Below are positions 45,432-54,402 of a stretch of DNA of 64,000 nucleotides, piece by piece. The stretch is from NCBI RefSeq assembly GCF_024181225.1, contig NZ_CP051198.1, forward strand, positions 2,666,001-2,730,000. The letters are read 5' to 3'. Source of the stretch: Treponema sp. OMZ 787 (GTDB lineage Bacteria; Spirochaetota; Spirochaetia; Treponematales; Treponemataceae). Under the pieces are notes generated by a model, which had not been told where the DNA came from, searched no databases, and worked only from the letters and a program-made list of their open reading frames with translations. A program made the position numbers and the translations under genes. Within the stretch, counting starts at the first letter, position 1. Every line of letters begins with the position of its first letter.

Positions 45432-45896
45432 TTGTTTATAATAAACATTATAAAAATAGAAAACAAAGACGAAAAAGCAAAAATTGTCGAAGAAGTTTTG
45501 ACGGATTTACCGGAATGGTTCGGCTTGCCTGAAAGCACAAAAGAGTATATCAATGATTCAAAAGAATTGGATTTATGGGCAGCAAAGGAAAATGATAAAA
45601 TTATCGGGTTTATAACATTAACCGAATCAAGCCCAGATTGTGCTGATGTGCATTGCATGGGAGTAAAAAAAATATATCACAATAAGGGAATCGGCACATT
45701 ATTATTTAATGAGCTGAAAAAATTTGCTTCAACTAAATATGATTATATACAGGTAAAAACGGTAGATGAAGGACATTATAAAGAATATGACCAAACAATA
45801 GCCTTTTATAAAAAACAAGGATTTAAAAAATTAGAAGTTTTTCCCACACTCTGGGATGAATGGAATCCTTGCTTGGTAATGATCCAAAAATTATAA
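45432..45896 (+). CDS. GNAT-family N-acetyltransferase
   Basis: The 154-residue protein has the acetyl-CoA loop GVKKIYHNKGIGTLLFNEL and the preceding strand ITLTESSPDCADVHCMGV. The substrate is unknown. The start is uncertain: TTG at 45432 lies directly on the AGGAG, and the codon at the ideal distance, where relatives would start with MNIIKIEN, is ATA. Expression may be weak or use a rare start codon. Confidence 0.82.
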   Translation: MFIINIIKIENKDEKAKIVEEVLTDLPEWFGLPESTKEYINDSKELDLWAAKENDKIIGFITLTESSPDCADVHCMGVKKIYHNKGIGTLLFNELKKFASTKYDYIQVKTVDEGHYKEYDQTIAFYKKQGFKKLEVFPTLWDEWNPCLVMIQKL

Positions 45897-45947
45897 AACA
45901 TCAAAAGTATTATCGGATAATTTTAGTATTTTATCATTACATTGTAC

Positions 45948-45975
45948 TTGCAAAAAAATTATTTTATATTATAAT
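45948..45975 (+). promoter_or_regulatory. Promoter of the RelB/PIN operon
   Basis: TTGCAA (45948-45953) and TATAAT (45970-45975) are separated by 16 bases, just ahead of AGGGGG and the RelB start. Confidence 0.55.
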
Positions 45976-45992
45976 ATTATTAGGGGGTAAGT

Positions 45993-46304
45993 ATGGCAAG
46001 TACATTAGTTCAAATTAGGGTTGATGAGAAACTGAAAGATGATGTGACTGCTGTTTATGAGCAGTTAGGATTAGACTTATCCACAGCCGTACGTATATTT
46101 TTTAAGCGTAGTGTTGCTGAAAATGGGATTCCTTTTAATATGAAACTGGAAAATACCAAACAAACTTTAATAAAAAAAGAAATCCCTCCGGACATTCTTT
46201 CAGCAATGCAATCTATGTCTAAAAGTGCAGCAATTTATGGCGTTTCCGAAATGAGCATTGAGGAAATTAATAATGAAATCGATGCAGCACGAAAAGGAAA
46301 ATAG
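45993..46304 (+). CDS. RelB/DinJ-family antitoxin
   Basis: The 103-residue protein has the N-terminal ribbon-helix-helix pattern VQIRVDEKLKDDVTAVYEQLGLDLSTAVRIFF of RelB/DinJ (shown from the sequence in two parts: VQIRVDEKLKDDV and LGLDLSTAVRIFFKRSV). The C-terminal part should bind the toxin. It starts with ATG after GGGGG and overlaps the PIN gene, forming a coupled toxin-antitoxin operon. Confidence 0.88.
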   Translation: MASTLVQIRVDEKLKDDVTAVYEQLGLDLSTAVRIFFKRSVAENGIPFNMKLENTKQTLIKKEIPPDILSAMQSMSKSAAIYGVSEMSIEEINNEIDAARKGK

Positions 46305-46722
46305 AGTGCCGCTGTACGCCGTAATTGATACAAATGTTCTTGTTTCTGCATTTTTAAAAGAAAATTCTATTCCTCGTTTTGTGATTAACTATATGTATGC
46401 AGGCAAAATCATCCCAATTTATAATGAAGAAATTATAAGCGAATATTTTGCTGTGTTGTCCCGTCCAAAATTTTGCTTTCCTAAGGAAGCTGTCAATATT
46501 GCGGTTAATGCAATACAAAAAATAGGCTTAAAAATGGATGGGATAAATGTTGAAGAAACTATACCTGATCCCAAAGATATTGTTTTTTATGCTGTTACAC
46601 TGGATGCCAGGCAGAGATTTGAGTCTTATTTGATCACAGGTAATACCAAGCACTTCCCTGCCAAAACCTTTGTTCTAACACCGCGTCAAATTTTAGATAT
46701 AGTTGAACGGCTAAATTTATAA
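46273..46722 (+). CDS. PIN-domain toxin, TIGR00305-like
   Basis: The PIN-domain ribonuclease has the metal-binding acids in YAVIDTNVLVSAFL, the middle Glu in EIISEYFAVLSR and the Asp cluster in IPDPKDIVFYAVTL. The ending YLITGNTKHFP is typical of the putative-toxin PIN family. The ATG at 46273 (after GAGGAA) overlaps the antitoxin by 32 bases; ATG 46282 or GTG 46306 are alternatives. RelB antitoxins are best known with RelE-fold toxins, so pairing with a PIN toxin is a mixed arrangement. Confidence 0.85.
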   Translation: MKSMQHEKENRVPLYAVIDTNVLVSAFLKENSIPRFVINYMYAGKIIPIYNEEIISEYFAVLSRPKFCFPKEAVNIAVNAIQKIGLKMDGINVEETIPDPKDIVFYAVTLDARQRFESYLITGNTKHFPAKTFVLTPRQILDIVERLNL

Positions 46723-46739
46723 AAAAGGAGCTTCACGGC

Positions 46740-47912
46740 GTGTACATAACCGATAATGAAACAAAAAAGGCCTTGCTTATTTTTACGGATATCTTATCAA
46801 GTCCGGCAAAAAACAATATAAGCCGCTCATATTTACAGGAAAAGAGTGCAGAAGCTCTAAAAGAAATAGAAGAAAAAGAGCTCGAAAGCCTTGTTAAGAC
46901 CATTTTTTTAAAGCCCCTATCTTCTCTCCGCTTTAGAGTGGCAAAGGAAAATCCTGCGACTCTTGTAGGTTCGGGGCAGCTTGAAAAAATTGCTCAAGCT
47001 ATCGAAGATGAAGGTGCCGATCTTGTTGTCTTTAACAGTGCTATAAGCCCCCGCATTCAGCGGAACCTTGAAGCCGCTTTAAATACCTGCGTTATAGACC
47101 GCTCCGAAGTTATCATTCAAATATTTGCAGACAGGGCTCAAACAAGAGAAGCCGTCTTGCAGGCAGAGCTTGCCCGTCTGGAGTACTCTATGCCCCGCCT
47201 TACCAGACGATGGACAAGTTTAGCACAGCAAAGAGGCGGCGCAAAGGGAACAAGGGGAGCTTCCAGAGGTGCGGGCGAAAAAAAGCTTGAACTTGACAAA
47301 AGACGACTAAAAACCGAAATTGCAAAACTCAAAAAAGAGGTCGAAAGAGTCAGGCTTCAAAGAAAAGAGCAAAGAAAAACCCGTTTACAGGGGGATAAAA
47401 AAATAGGGGCGATTGTAGGCTACACAAACGCCGGAAAATCCTCCCTTTTAAAAAAACTTTCGGGAACCGAAATTTTTACCGAAGATAAGCTTTTTGCAAC
47501 CCTTGATGCCGAAACCAGAAAAGTTTTTTTACAAACGGATGAAAAAAATATTCAAGTTTTGTTGACAGATACCGTAGGCTTTGTAAGCAATCTTCCCCAT
47601 CAACTGATTGATGCCTTCCGCTCAACTCTTGAAGAAGCGGCCCTTGCAGATTTTTTGATAATAGTCTGCGATGCATCCCATCCCGCAATGGCCGAATGCC
47701 TTGAAGTAACAAAACAAGTTTTAGATGAACTTGACTCAAATAATAAACCGGCCATAATTGCGATAAACAAAATAGATGAAATTTTTGATGAAGGCGAGGT
47801 CTTGAAATTAAAGGAACGCCATCCCCAAGCCGTAGAAATTTCGGTTAAAACAGGCAGGGGGATTGAAATATTAAAGGAAAAAATGACCGAGATAATTATT
47901 TTTAATAAATAA
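46740..47912 (+). CDS. hflX: GTPase HflX
   Basis: The 390-residue protein starts at a GTG at 46740 with AAAGGAG upstream. It has the HflX N-terminal domain (VGSGQLEKI, VFNSAISPRIQRNLE), a glycine-rich loop (QRGGAKGTRGASRGAGEK), then the GTPase domain with G1 GYTNAGKSSL, G3 DTVGFVSNLP and G4 NKID. HflX splits stalled or hibernating ribosomes. Confidence 0.94.
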   Translation: MYITDNETKKALLIFTDILSSPAKNNISRSYLQEKSAEALKEIEEKELESLVKTIFLKPLSSLRFRVAKENPATLVGSGQLEKIAQAIEDEGADLVVFNSAISPRIQRNLEAALNTCVIDRSEVIIQIFADRAQTREAVLQAELARLEYSMPRLTRRWTSLAQQRGGAKGTRGASRGAGEKKLELDKRRLKTEIAKLKKEVERVRLQRKEQRKTRLQGDKKIGAIVGYTNAGKSSLLKKLSGTEIFTEDKLFATLDAETRKVFLQTDEKNIQVLLTDTVGFVSNLPHQLIDAFRSTLEEAALADFLIIVCDASHPAMAECLEVTKQVLDELDSNNKPAIIAINKIDEIFDEGEVLKLKERHPQAVEISVKTGRGIEILKEKMTEIIIFNK

Positions 47913-47934
47913 CAAGATAATGCGTAAAATACAC

Positions 47935-47963
47935 TTGACACAGTATTATGTTACTGATATAAT
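47935..47963 (+). promoter_or_regulatory. Perfect-consensus sigma-70 promoter of tRNA-Ala
   Basis: TTGACA (47935-47940) and TATAAT (47958-47963) are separated by exactly 17 bases and end 14 bases before the tRNA. Confidence 0.85.
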
Positions 47964-47977
47964 CAGTTCATATTTAT

Positions 47978-48050
<73 letters not shown>

Positions 48051-48103
48051 ATATTAAAAGTTGGTACATTTCTGACATATTGATTTGATAAGGCGGCTAA
48101 TCG

Positions 48104-49816
48104 GTGGATTCGACAACTGAAATAGATCTTGATGAGCTTCTCAAAGATGTAGTAATGCCTTCCGGAGGCAGCACGGCACAAGCACCGCCGCCCCATGCTA
48201 ATTTCGATTTCGACATAAATCAACCAAATCCTTTTCCAAACATAAAGGCCGGAGGCTTAAGCAGGGAGACTATGCTTTCGATAGCTCCTGAAGCCAGAGG
48301 AGAAGCAAAACGCGATCCCAGCGAACCGGATCTTACACTAACACATTTTGAAAAAGTTGAAAAATTTTTCGCAGATACAGCACACACATTATTTGACACA
48401 GCAGAATTTTACAAGATAGTTTTAAAGGGAGAAGGAGAAAATGCCCAACGTCTTCATGCATCTTTAACCAAATTTTTAACGGCTACAGATCCAAAAGATA
48501 GAAGCGTATTCAGGCAGCAGGTTGAGTCTTCATATTGGAACCTTGTTGCCGATATGGTCATGAAAATTGCATCCGGAAAATCATCAAAAGAAAAGCAATA
48601 TGCAATCAGATACGGCCTTGTTCTACCTACTCTTTTAACTACCGCACAAAAAGATATGTTTGCAAAAATAATAGACGAAAACACATATTGCGAGGCCGTC
48701 TATTATTTGGATGAGTGGTTTAGAGAAATAGGGGCAGGAAAAATCAATCCTTCTGCTACGGATGAAGTCAGAGTTACAAAAAAAGACGATAATTCACGAT
48801 TTAATCAGCTTTTAGAAAAAGCAAAAGGAAAACTTCAAACAGCAGATAATTTATTAAGAGCAAAATCAGAAGAAATCAGCAGATTTGAAGACTCTATAAG
48901 ACAGCAAATCGATAATATGTTCTCCCATGATATGCTGGCTAATTTTTCAAATGTCAAATCTCCTTATACCGAATCACAAAAACAGCAAATCTTGCAAATA
49001 AACGACAGATTAAAAAAACTCCTCAATTTTGATAAAGAACTGCAAAACTGCATTTCAGACTATAAAGAGGCTGATGCAGATGTACGCAGCCTGAGAGAAA
49101 AGGCAGATGCTTCAGGCGGAGTTACGGCAAATATGTCGGGAGCCGAGGGCGAATTCGATACCGTAAAACAGATGGCAAAAATGACTTGCGGAAGGAAGGG
49201 AAATCATTTTCCTATTCTATCAAGAGAGTATTTTAGAAGCTCATCAAAAGAGTTGGGCACACGCGAAAACATTCTACGCGAAATGAAGTGGCTTGAAGAC
49301 ATAGATGTTCAGGCTTACTGCCGTCAATATAAAAATCAGCTAAACCGTATACCTCCCTTTGTTATTTTAGTTCCGACTTACGGAGATATAGGCTTTTGTT
49401 GGGAGCCATTTGACAGATACAACCGCGTAACAAGCCGAGGAAGAATCGTAATTCCCATGTACCCAAAAAGCTTAAGGGTGTCGCTCCTAATGGCCACAGC
49501 CGACTTACGCTGGCAGGTTGCTAAGGAAAAAGCTTCTTACTATTGGATGGAGGAAGGATTAACGGGTAACTATTACCAATGGTTCCAAAACCAAAAACTA
49601 AAAGGCGACATAAAAGAATATTTTATACAGGATTATATAACTTGGATGATCAAAGAAAGTGAAGGCATCCAAAAATTGGATAAGGAAGTCAGGGAAGTAT
49701 TTTGGAGATACATGCCTTTTTCCGATTCAATTAAGGCAAAACTTAAAGACAGAGCCTTAGTATATCAAGAGCTTTGCCAAAGAGATATAAACCGGCAGAT
49801 GTCGGATGGGTATTAG
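48104..49816 (+). CDS. Conserved protein of unknown function
   Basis: The 570-residue soluble protein starts at a GTG at 48104 after AAGGCGG. The N-terminus is proline-rich and acidic (LDELLKDVVMPSGG), the middle (about 230-330) has heptad-like helices suggesting coiled coil, and the C-terminal half is compact with many aromatic residues (FCWEPFDRYNRVTSRGRIVI). No signal peptide or membrane span is seen. I do not recognise the family. It forms an operon with the glutaredoxin-like gene three bases downstream. Confidence 0.85.
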   Translation: MDSTTEIDLDELLKDVVMPSGGSTAQAPPPHANFDFDINQPNPFPNIKAGGLSRETMLSIAPEARGEAKRDPSEPDLTLTHFEKVEKFFADTAHTLFDTAEFYKIVLKGEGENAQRLHASLTKFLTATDPKDRSVFRQQVESSYWNLVADMVMKIASGKSSKEKQYAIRYGLVLPTLLTTAQKDMFAKIIDENTYCEAVYYLDEWFREIGAGKINPSATDEVRVTKKDDNSRFNQLLEKAKGKLQTADNLLRAKSEEISRFEDSIRQQIDNMFSHDMLANFSNVKSPYTESQKQQILQINDRLKKLLNFDKELQNCISDYKEADADVRSLREKADASGGVTANMSGAEGEFDTVKQMAKMTCGRKGNHFPILSREYFRSSSKELGTRENILREMKWLEDIDVQAYCRQYKNQLNRIPPFVILVPTYGDIGFCWEPFDRYNRVTSRGRIVIPMYPKSLRVSLLMATADLRWQVAKEKASYYWMEEGLTGNYYQWFQNQKLKGDIKEYFIQDYITWMIKESEGIQKLDKEVREVFWRYMPFSDSIKAKLKDRALVYQELCQRDINRQMSDGY

Positions 49817-49819
49817 ACT

Positions 49820-50092
49820 ATGAAAAAACAATTATTTTTATTTGCCAGTAAATTATGCCCCGATTGCGGGCCTGCAAAGGAATATTTAGAAAGAAAAGGA
49901 GTAAACTTCCGTTATTTTGACATTACTGAAGACTTAGGTTATTTAAAGTTTTTGTTAAAATATCGGGATGAAAGAGCTGAATTTGCTCAGTTCAAAAAGG
50001 AGGGGAAAATCGGCATCCCATGCTTGATGATTGGAGACGGTGAAGAGTTTGTATTCGACATTGAAGGAGCAGACCTATCAAAATGGTCTTAG
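49820..50092 (+). CDS. Glutaredoxin-like protein with CPDC motif
   Basis: The 90-residue thioredoxin-fold protein has the redox motif CPDC at residues 18-21, and GIPCLMIGDG, containing the cis-proline and an extra Cys. It is the size of a glutaredoxin, but CPDC is not the classical CPYC. Function would be thiol-disulfide exchange on an unknown partner, possibly the upstream protein. Confidence 0.8.
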   Translation: MKKQLFLFASKLCPDCGPAKEYLERKGVNFRYFDITEDLGYLKFLLKYRDERAEFAQFKKEGKIGIPCLMIGDGEEFVFDIEGADLSKWS

Positions 50093-50168
50093 CTCTAACG
50101 CAATCTTTTTGCCCTAAGTCAGGTATTTTTAGGCCGATTGGTATTTAGGCGAACCCTAGATACAATCC

Positions 50169-50202
50169 AGCAGGATGTGAGAGGACACATCCTGCTTTTT
50201 TT
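50169..50202 (+). terminator. Strong rho-independent terminator
   Basis: AGCAGGATGTG (50169-50179) pairs perfectly with CACATCCTGCT (50186-50196) around a six-base loop, followed by a T-run to about 50202. It closes the operon that includes the glutaredoxin-like gene, ahead of the convergent peptidase gene. Confidence 0.9.
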
Positions 50203-50214
50203 ATGCAAAATTGC

Positions 50215-51306
50215 TTACTTTAACACAGTTAAAGGATTAATGAGCTTTCCGTTTTTATATATGGAAAAATGAACATGAGGCCCTGTAGATCTTCCAGTAT
50301 TACCTACAGTTCCGATGATACCGCCCTGATTTAAAACTTGCCCCCGCCTTACCTTTATTGTATGCATATGCCCGTACATTGACTGGTAGCCGCCTGAATG
50401 GGTTACAATTACATAATTACCGTAAACGGCAGAATATCCAGTATAAGAAACCTTACCGTCGAGGGTCAATTTAATCGGTGTACCTGTGGGTGCCGCAATA
50501 TCTATCCCAGTGTGAAAACTTTTTCTTCCGGTAAAAGGATCTCTTCTATAACCGAAAGGCGAAGTAAGCCTTCCAATTATAGGATAAATAAAAAGCTCTC
50601 CCAAGGCCTTTTTAAGCTCAAAAGAGCTCATCGCAGCACCCGGAATAAAAAGTTTTTGTCCTATACTTACTGTTTGATTTTCAAGGTCATTGGCATCCAA
50701 GATTGCATTGATAGGCAGCTGAAATTTACCGGCGATTGAAGCAAGGGAATCTCCTTTTACGGCCGTATAAATAAGCCCGTCAATCGAAGGTATAAGAAGC
50801 TTTTGCCCTATCCTCAACTTTTTTGCACTGCTTATCTCGTTTACGGAAAGCAAGGTTCCCATATTTTTAAGGCCGAATTTTTGAATAATACCGCTTACGG
50901 TATCCCCTTTTGAAACCATATAATCTTCAAAATCAACTGCTGCGATAAAATCAGGAACATCAGCAAGAGAAGATGAAGCCCCTTCCACTGCCTCCGAATT
51001 GATAGGAGCCTCACCTTTTACGCCCTCAGAAGGAGACATGGTATATTGCCGCATTGCATTTACCGCAGAAGGTTCTTCCCAAAATGATATAGACCTTATC
51101 GATGAAAGCCCCAAATTCAGCCTTAAAATCGGAAAATAAAAAAATATAAATCCGAAAGTTATCATCAATAATGGGCCTAAAACAATGAAAGGTTCATATT
51201 TAGACCAAATAGCGGCTTTGTTTACATTTACCGCCTTTCTATATCTATTTCGATCATATAATCTATTGTTATGATGCAGAACATCAGCATAAGTTATAAT
51301 ATCCAT
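50215..51306 (-). CDS. LysM-domain M23-family cell-wall peptidase
   Basis: The 363-residue protein has one transmembrane segment at about 37-58, two LysM peptidoglycan-binding repeats (VSKGDTVSGIIQKFGL and VKGDSLASIAGKFQL, at about 130-230), and a C-terminal LytM/M23 zinc endopeptidase domain. Zinc ligands are in HTGIDIAAPTGTPI, and HVHFSI contains the last histidines. It cleaves or remodels peptidoglycan in the periplasm. Confidence 0.93.
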   Translation of the reverse strand: MDIITYADVLHHNNRLYDRNRYRKAVNVNKAAIWSKYEPFIVLGPLLMITFGFIFFYFPILRLNLGLSSIRSISFWEEPSAVNAMRQYTMSPSEGVKGEAPINSEAVEGASSSLADVPDFIAAVDFEDYMVSKGDTVSGIIQKFGLKNMGTLLSVNEISSAKKLRIGQKLLIPSIDGLIYTAVKGDSLASIAGKFQLPINAILDANDLENQTVSIGQKLFIPGAAMSSFELKKALGELFIYPIIGRLTSPFGYRRDPFTGRKSFHTGIDIAAPTGTPIKLTLDGKVSYTGYSAVYGNYVIVTHSGGYQSMYGHMHTIKVRRGQVLNQGGIIGTVGNTGRSTGPHVHFSIYKNGKLINPLTVLK

Positions 51307-51351
51307 ATCTCCTATATCGGCATAAAAAAATAGCTTTTTAGGCTAAATTAA

Positions 51352-52971
51352 TCAATCCGATATGAAGGCATACTTTAGGTTGTAAGTTCCAGGATAAAAC
51401 TGTTTAACTCCTTTTAATTTCGGCTGCATAAAGATATTATAGGTCTGGTTTGCGTAAGGAGAAATACCGCATTCTTCAGCCAATAAAATCATTTCAGCTT
51501 TTTTAAAAAGTTCAAGTTTTTCGTTAAAATCGGAGCTTTTTTTTGCTCTTTGCACCAAGCCGGTGTACTCCTTATTTTCCCAGCCGATAGGAACAATTTT
51601 GTTCCCCGGTAAAAAAAGATCCAGATATCTGGCAGGCGTATCAATGCCGCCGCCCCATGATTTAAAGCCGACTTGATAATCCAAGCTCTTATTCCGCTTT
51701 TTAAAGACAGTTCCCTCGATTTTGTCAAGCTCTACATTTACACCCAAAACATTTGAAAGCCTGTTTTGCAAGTATTCGTCAAATTTGGAGCTTTCATTTG
51801 AAGGAAACATTATCGAAATCGTTATCTTTGACGGGTCATCCCCAAGTCCGAGCTCTTTTAAACCTTCAATAAAATGAGATTTAGGATCGGGAACTTTTTT
51901 TATCAGCTCCTGAATCGGATCGCCTGCAAGGGTTCGGTAATTTTTACCTTCAAGCTCGGTTGCAATCGAAACAAAGCCGTAGGCTGGTTTATAAATATCG
52001 TCAAACAAGTCCGTGCAAATTTCTTTGCGGTCAAGGCTTGCAGAAAGTGCCTGACGAATTTTTTTATTTGAAAAAAGCTTATCTTTTTGGTTCATAAAGA
52101 TATATTGAACACGGCTGTCAACTCCGTTCATTTCGGCAAAGCGGTTTTCTTTTTTTAGCTTGTTTATCCAGCTGATGGAATACGCATTCGCAATATCGAT
52201 GCTGCCGTTTAAAAGTTCTCCAAGGGCAGCATTTTCTTCATTTATTATTTTAAATGTAAGAGCATCTATTTTTACCTTTTCGGCATTCCAAAATTTTTCG
52301 TTTTTAACAAGTTCAATTTTGCTGTTATGTACCCAGCTTTTGACCTTAAAGGCTCCGCTGCAAATTATTTTTTCGGCATCACTTCCGTATGATAGGCCGA
52401 ATTGGCTTATAATATCTTCCCTTTGCGGCGGAATTTTTGCTGCAAATTCATGAAGATTTTTTATGGGATTTTCGGTTACAATTTGCAGTGTTCTTTCGTC
52501 AATGGCCTTGATACCTATCTCGGAATAATCCAATTTTCCTTTCAAAATTGCTTGAGCATTTTTGATATAGTCGTAGTACATTGCCATGGGAGAGGCAGAT
52601 TCGGCATTAATGATACGGCGAATACTGTATACAAAGTCTTCAGCCCTTATCTTTACGCCGTCAGACCAATAAGCTTCACGCAATTTGAAGGTCCATTCGG
52701 TATAATCGTCATTATGAGTCCATGACTCGGCAATGGCCGGAAGGATTTTTCTTTCCCCATTATCTTCGGTCAAAATATCGGTTAAATTCTCGTTTATATA
52801 GTCCAGCACTATAAAAGAATACCTATCCGAAGCCTTTGCAGCATCCAAAATACTCGGTTCTGCCCCCAATGAGGCCGTAACGGTTTTAGGCCCCTCAATA
52901 TTTTTATTGCCTCCGCAGGCAAAAAAAAGCAGCACTAGTGCTGCAATAAAAAGAATTTTTATAGTTTTCAT
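51352..52971 (-). CDS. oppA: Oligopeptide ABC transporter substrate-binding lipoprotein
   Basis: The protein has 539 residues from the ATG at 52971 (GAGG upstream; an in-frame TTG earlier is unlikely). The signal peptide MKTIKILFIAALVLLFFACG ends in the lipobox Cys at 20. The SBP_bac_5 signature is present in the AESWTHNDDYTEWTFKLREA region and YWSDGVKIRAEDFVYSIRRI (about 80-120). It captures peptides for import; the permease and ATPase genes are not in the window. Its gene symbol reflects family, not proven substrate. Confidence 0.85.
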   Translation of the reverse strand: MKTIKILFIAALVLLFFACGGNKNIEGPKTVTASLGAEPSILDAAKASDRYSFIVLDYINENLTDILTEDNGERKILPAIAESWTHNDDYTEWTFKLREAYWSDGVKIRAEDFVYSIRRIINAESASPMAMYYDYIKNAQAILKGKLDYSEIGIKAIDERTLQIVTENPIKNLHEFAAKIPPQREDIISQFGLSYGSDAEKIICSGAFKVKSWVHNSKIELVKNEKFWNAEKVKIDALTFKIINEENAALGELLNGSIDIANAYSISWINKLKKENRFAEMNGVDSRVQYIFMNQKDKLFSNKKIRQALSASLDRKEICTDLFDDIYKPAYGFVSIATELEGKNYRTLAGDPIQELIKKVPDPKSHFIEGLKELGLGDDPSKITISIMFPSNESSKFDEYLQNRLSNVLGVNVELDKIEGTVFKKRNKSLDYQVGFKSWGGGIDTPARYLDLFLPGNKIVPIGWENKEYTGLVQRAKKSSDFNEKLELFKKAEMILLAEECGISPYANQTYNIFMQPKLKGVKQFYPGTYNLKYAFISD

Positions 52972-53029
52972 ATAAACCTCGGCTTGTACTATAACAAATT
53001 TCAGACTATTCTTCCACCGGTCCATACCC

Positions 53030-53058
53030 TTTAAAATTTCTCTAATCTATGCTATAAT
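53030..53058 (+). promoter_or_regulatory. Promoter of the first clustered Rpn gene
   Basis: TTTAAA (53030-53035) and TATAAT (53053-53058) are separated by 17 bases. CCATACCCT, just upstream of -35, can pair (one bulge) with AGGGATGG, which overlaps the ribosome binding site at 53071-53078. Confidence 0.5.
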
Positions 53059-53079
53059 ATAAAAGATGGAGGGATGGTC

Positions 53080-53946
53080 ATGAATACCGCTAACAGAAAA
53101 TACAAGGATTCGGTCTTCGTCGACCTTTTCAGTGAAGATGAAAAGGCAAAAGAAAACTTTTTATCTCTTTACAACGCCTTACACGGTACAAACTTGCCAC
53201 TGTCTTGTCCTGTGGAAAACATAAGGCTTGACAATGTTATGTACATGAACATAGTAAACGATGTGTCCTGTCTTGTAGATAATAAAATCATAGTTCTTGC
53301 TGAACACCAGTCAACCATCAACGAAAATATGCCCTTACGCTTTTTACAATATATAGCAAGACTCTATGAAAAGCTTCAAACCCCAACAGACAGATATTTA
53401 CGAAAACTGTCAAAAATACCTACTCCGGAGTTTTATGTCTTTTACAACGGCAAAGAAGAATATCCTGAAACTACAACTCTCAAACTTTCCGATGCTTTTA
53501 TGACAAAGTCCGACTCTCAACCACTGGAGCTGACGGTAAAAGTATTTAACATAAACAAAAACAAGGGAGCAGAATTATTAACCCGCTGTAAACCGCTGGA
53601 AGAATACAGCCTATTTGTTGAAGAAGCGAGAATCCAAACTCAGCTCGACTCTGAAAACGGATTTACCAATGCGGTAAAGATATGTATAGAAAAGGGAATC
53701 TTAAAAGACTACCTACTACGAAAATCAAAGGAGGTAATCAATATGTTAGTAGCAGAATATGATTATGATACGGATATAGCTGTGCAAAGACAAGAAAGCC
53801 TAATGATTGGTATCGAACAAGGTATATCTCAGGGTGCTTACCAAACAAAACTTGAAACCGCTAGGCTGATGAAACTAAAGAACTTTGATATAGTTGTGAT
53901 TAAAGAAATATCTGGATTATCTGAACTTGAGATCAAAAACCTTTAG
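53080..53946 (+). CDS. Rpn-family PD-(D/E)XK nuclease/putative transposase (copy 1)
   Basis: The protein has 288 residues from the ATG at 53080 (GGAGGG upstream). The first 40 residues (MNTANRKYKDSVFVDLFS) are identical to copy 2 at 54403. The PD-(D/E)XK core is VDNKIIVLAEHQST with the catalytic E-x-Q pattern, followed by FYVFYNGKEEYPE. The C-terminal tail diverges from copy 2 and has a shorter linker (GIEQGISQGAYQ). It probably acts in recombination or transposition; no flanking inverted repeats are evident. Confidence 0.85.
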   Translation: MNTANRKYKDSVFVDLFSEDEKAKENFLSLYNALHGTNLPLSCPVENIRLDNVMYMNIVNDVSCLVDNKIIVLAEHQSTINENMPLRFLQYIARLYEKLQTPTDRYLRKLSKIPTPEFYVFYNGKEEYPETTTLKLSDAFMTKSDSQPLELTVKVFNINKNKGAELLTRCKPLEEYSLFVEEARIQTQLDSENGFTNAVKICIEKGILKDYLLRKSKEVINMLVAEYDYDTDIAVQRQESLMIGIEQGISQGAYQTKLETARLMKLKNFDIVVIKEISGLSELEIKNL

Positions 53947-53954
53947 AAATCTTT

Positions 53955-54240
53955 GGTATTGAATATGTTACTAGCCGAATATGATTATGAAACCGATATA
54001 GCCGTGCAACGGGCAGAAGAGCGTGAAACAGCCTTTGCCGAAGGTATCGAACAAGGTATCGAACGAGGAATTGAACAAGGTATCGAACAAGGTATCGAAC
54101 AAGGTATTGAACAAGGTTTTACAAAAGGTTCTTACCAAAAAGCTCTTGAAACGGCCAAAAACTTAACCGAAATGGGTTTTGCCGTAGAAGCCATTGCAAA
54201 GGCTACCGGCCTAACCATTGAAGAAATAGAGGCCTTATAA
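53955..54240 (+). pseudogene. Duplicated C-terminal fragment of an Rpn gene
   Basis: Only the last 93 or so residues of an Rpn protein are present, from LNMLLAEYDYETDIAVQ to the tail IAKATGLTIEEIEAL. The sequence repeats the end of copy 2 (55056-55329) almost exactly, except for one more 12-base unit. No catalytic core is present. Translation could start at ATG 53965, but the product would be only a repeat-plus-tail peptide. Confidence 0.8.
54043..54114 (+). repeat. 12-bp tandem repeat, six units
   Basis: Six copies of ggtatcgaacaa or one-to-two-base variants encode a GIEQ/GIER run. The intact gene has five units at 55144-55203. Confidence 0.9.
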
Positions 54241-54352
54241 AAACGTATTACAAAGCCTCCCCCCAAACCCTTTTTCCGTTCTTCGTACTCTTCGCGGTTA
54301 AGCAAATACCTCGAAAATTAACCGCAAGGGGCACAAAGAGCGCCAATGATAA

Positions 54353-54381
54353 TTGAAAAACCCCCTAGTATATGCTATAAT
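54353..54381 (+). promoter_or_regulatory. Promoter of Rpn copy 2 with dyad over the ribosome binding site
   Basis: TTGAAA (54353-54358) and TATAAT (54376-54381) are 17 bases apart. CCCCCTAG (54361-54368) is the reverse complement of CTAGGGGG (54389-54396), which contains the ribosome binding site. The left arm lies upstream of the expected transcription start. Confidence 0.55.
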
Positions 54382-54402
54382 GTAACCGCTAGGGGGATAA
54401 CC

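Larger units (their letters stand above)
53955..54338 (+). repeat. Long direct repeat, left copy
   Basis: This 384-base segment matches 55056-55427 (372 bases) and covers the Rpn C-terminus plus its downstream region. The 12-base length difference equals one tandem-repeat unit. The pair brackets copy 2 of the Rpn gene. Confidence 0.85.

Noticed and set aside
54043-54114. Regular short repeats resembling a CRISPR array
   Set aside because: Units are 12 bases, contiguous and in frame in a protein; there are no spacers.
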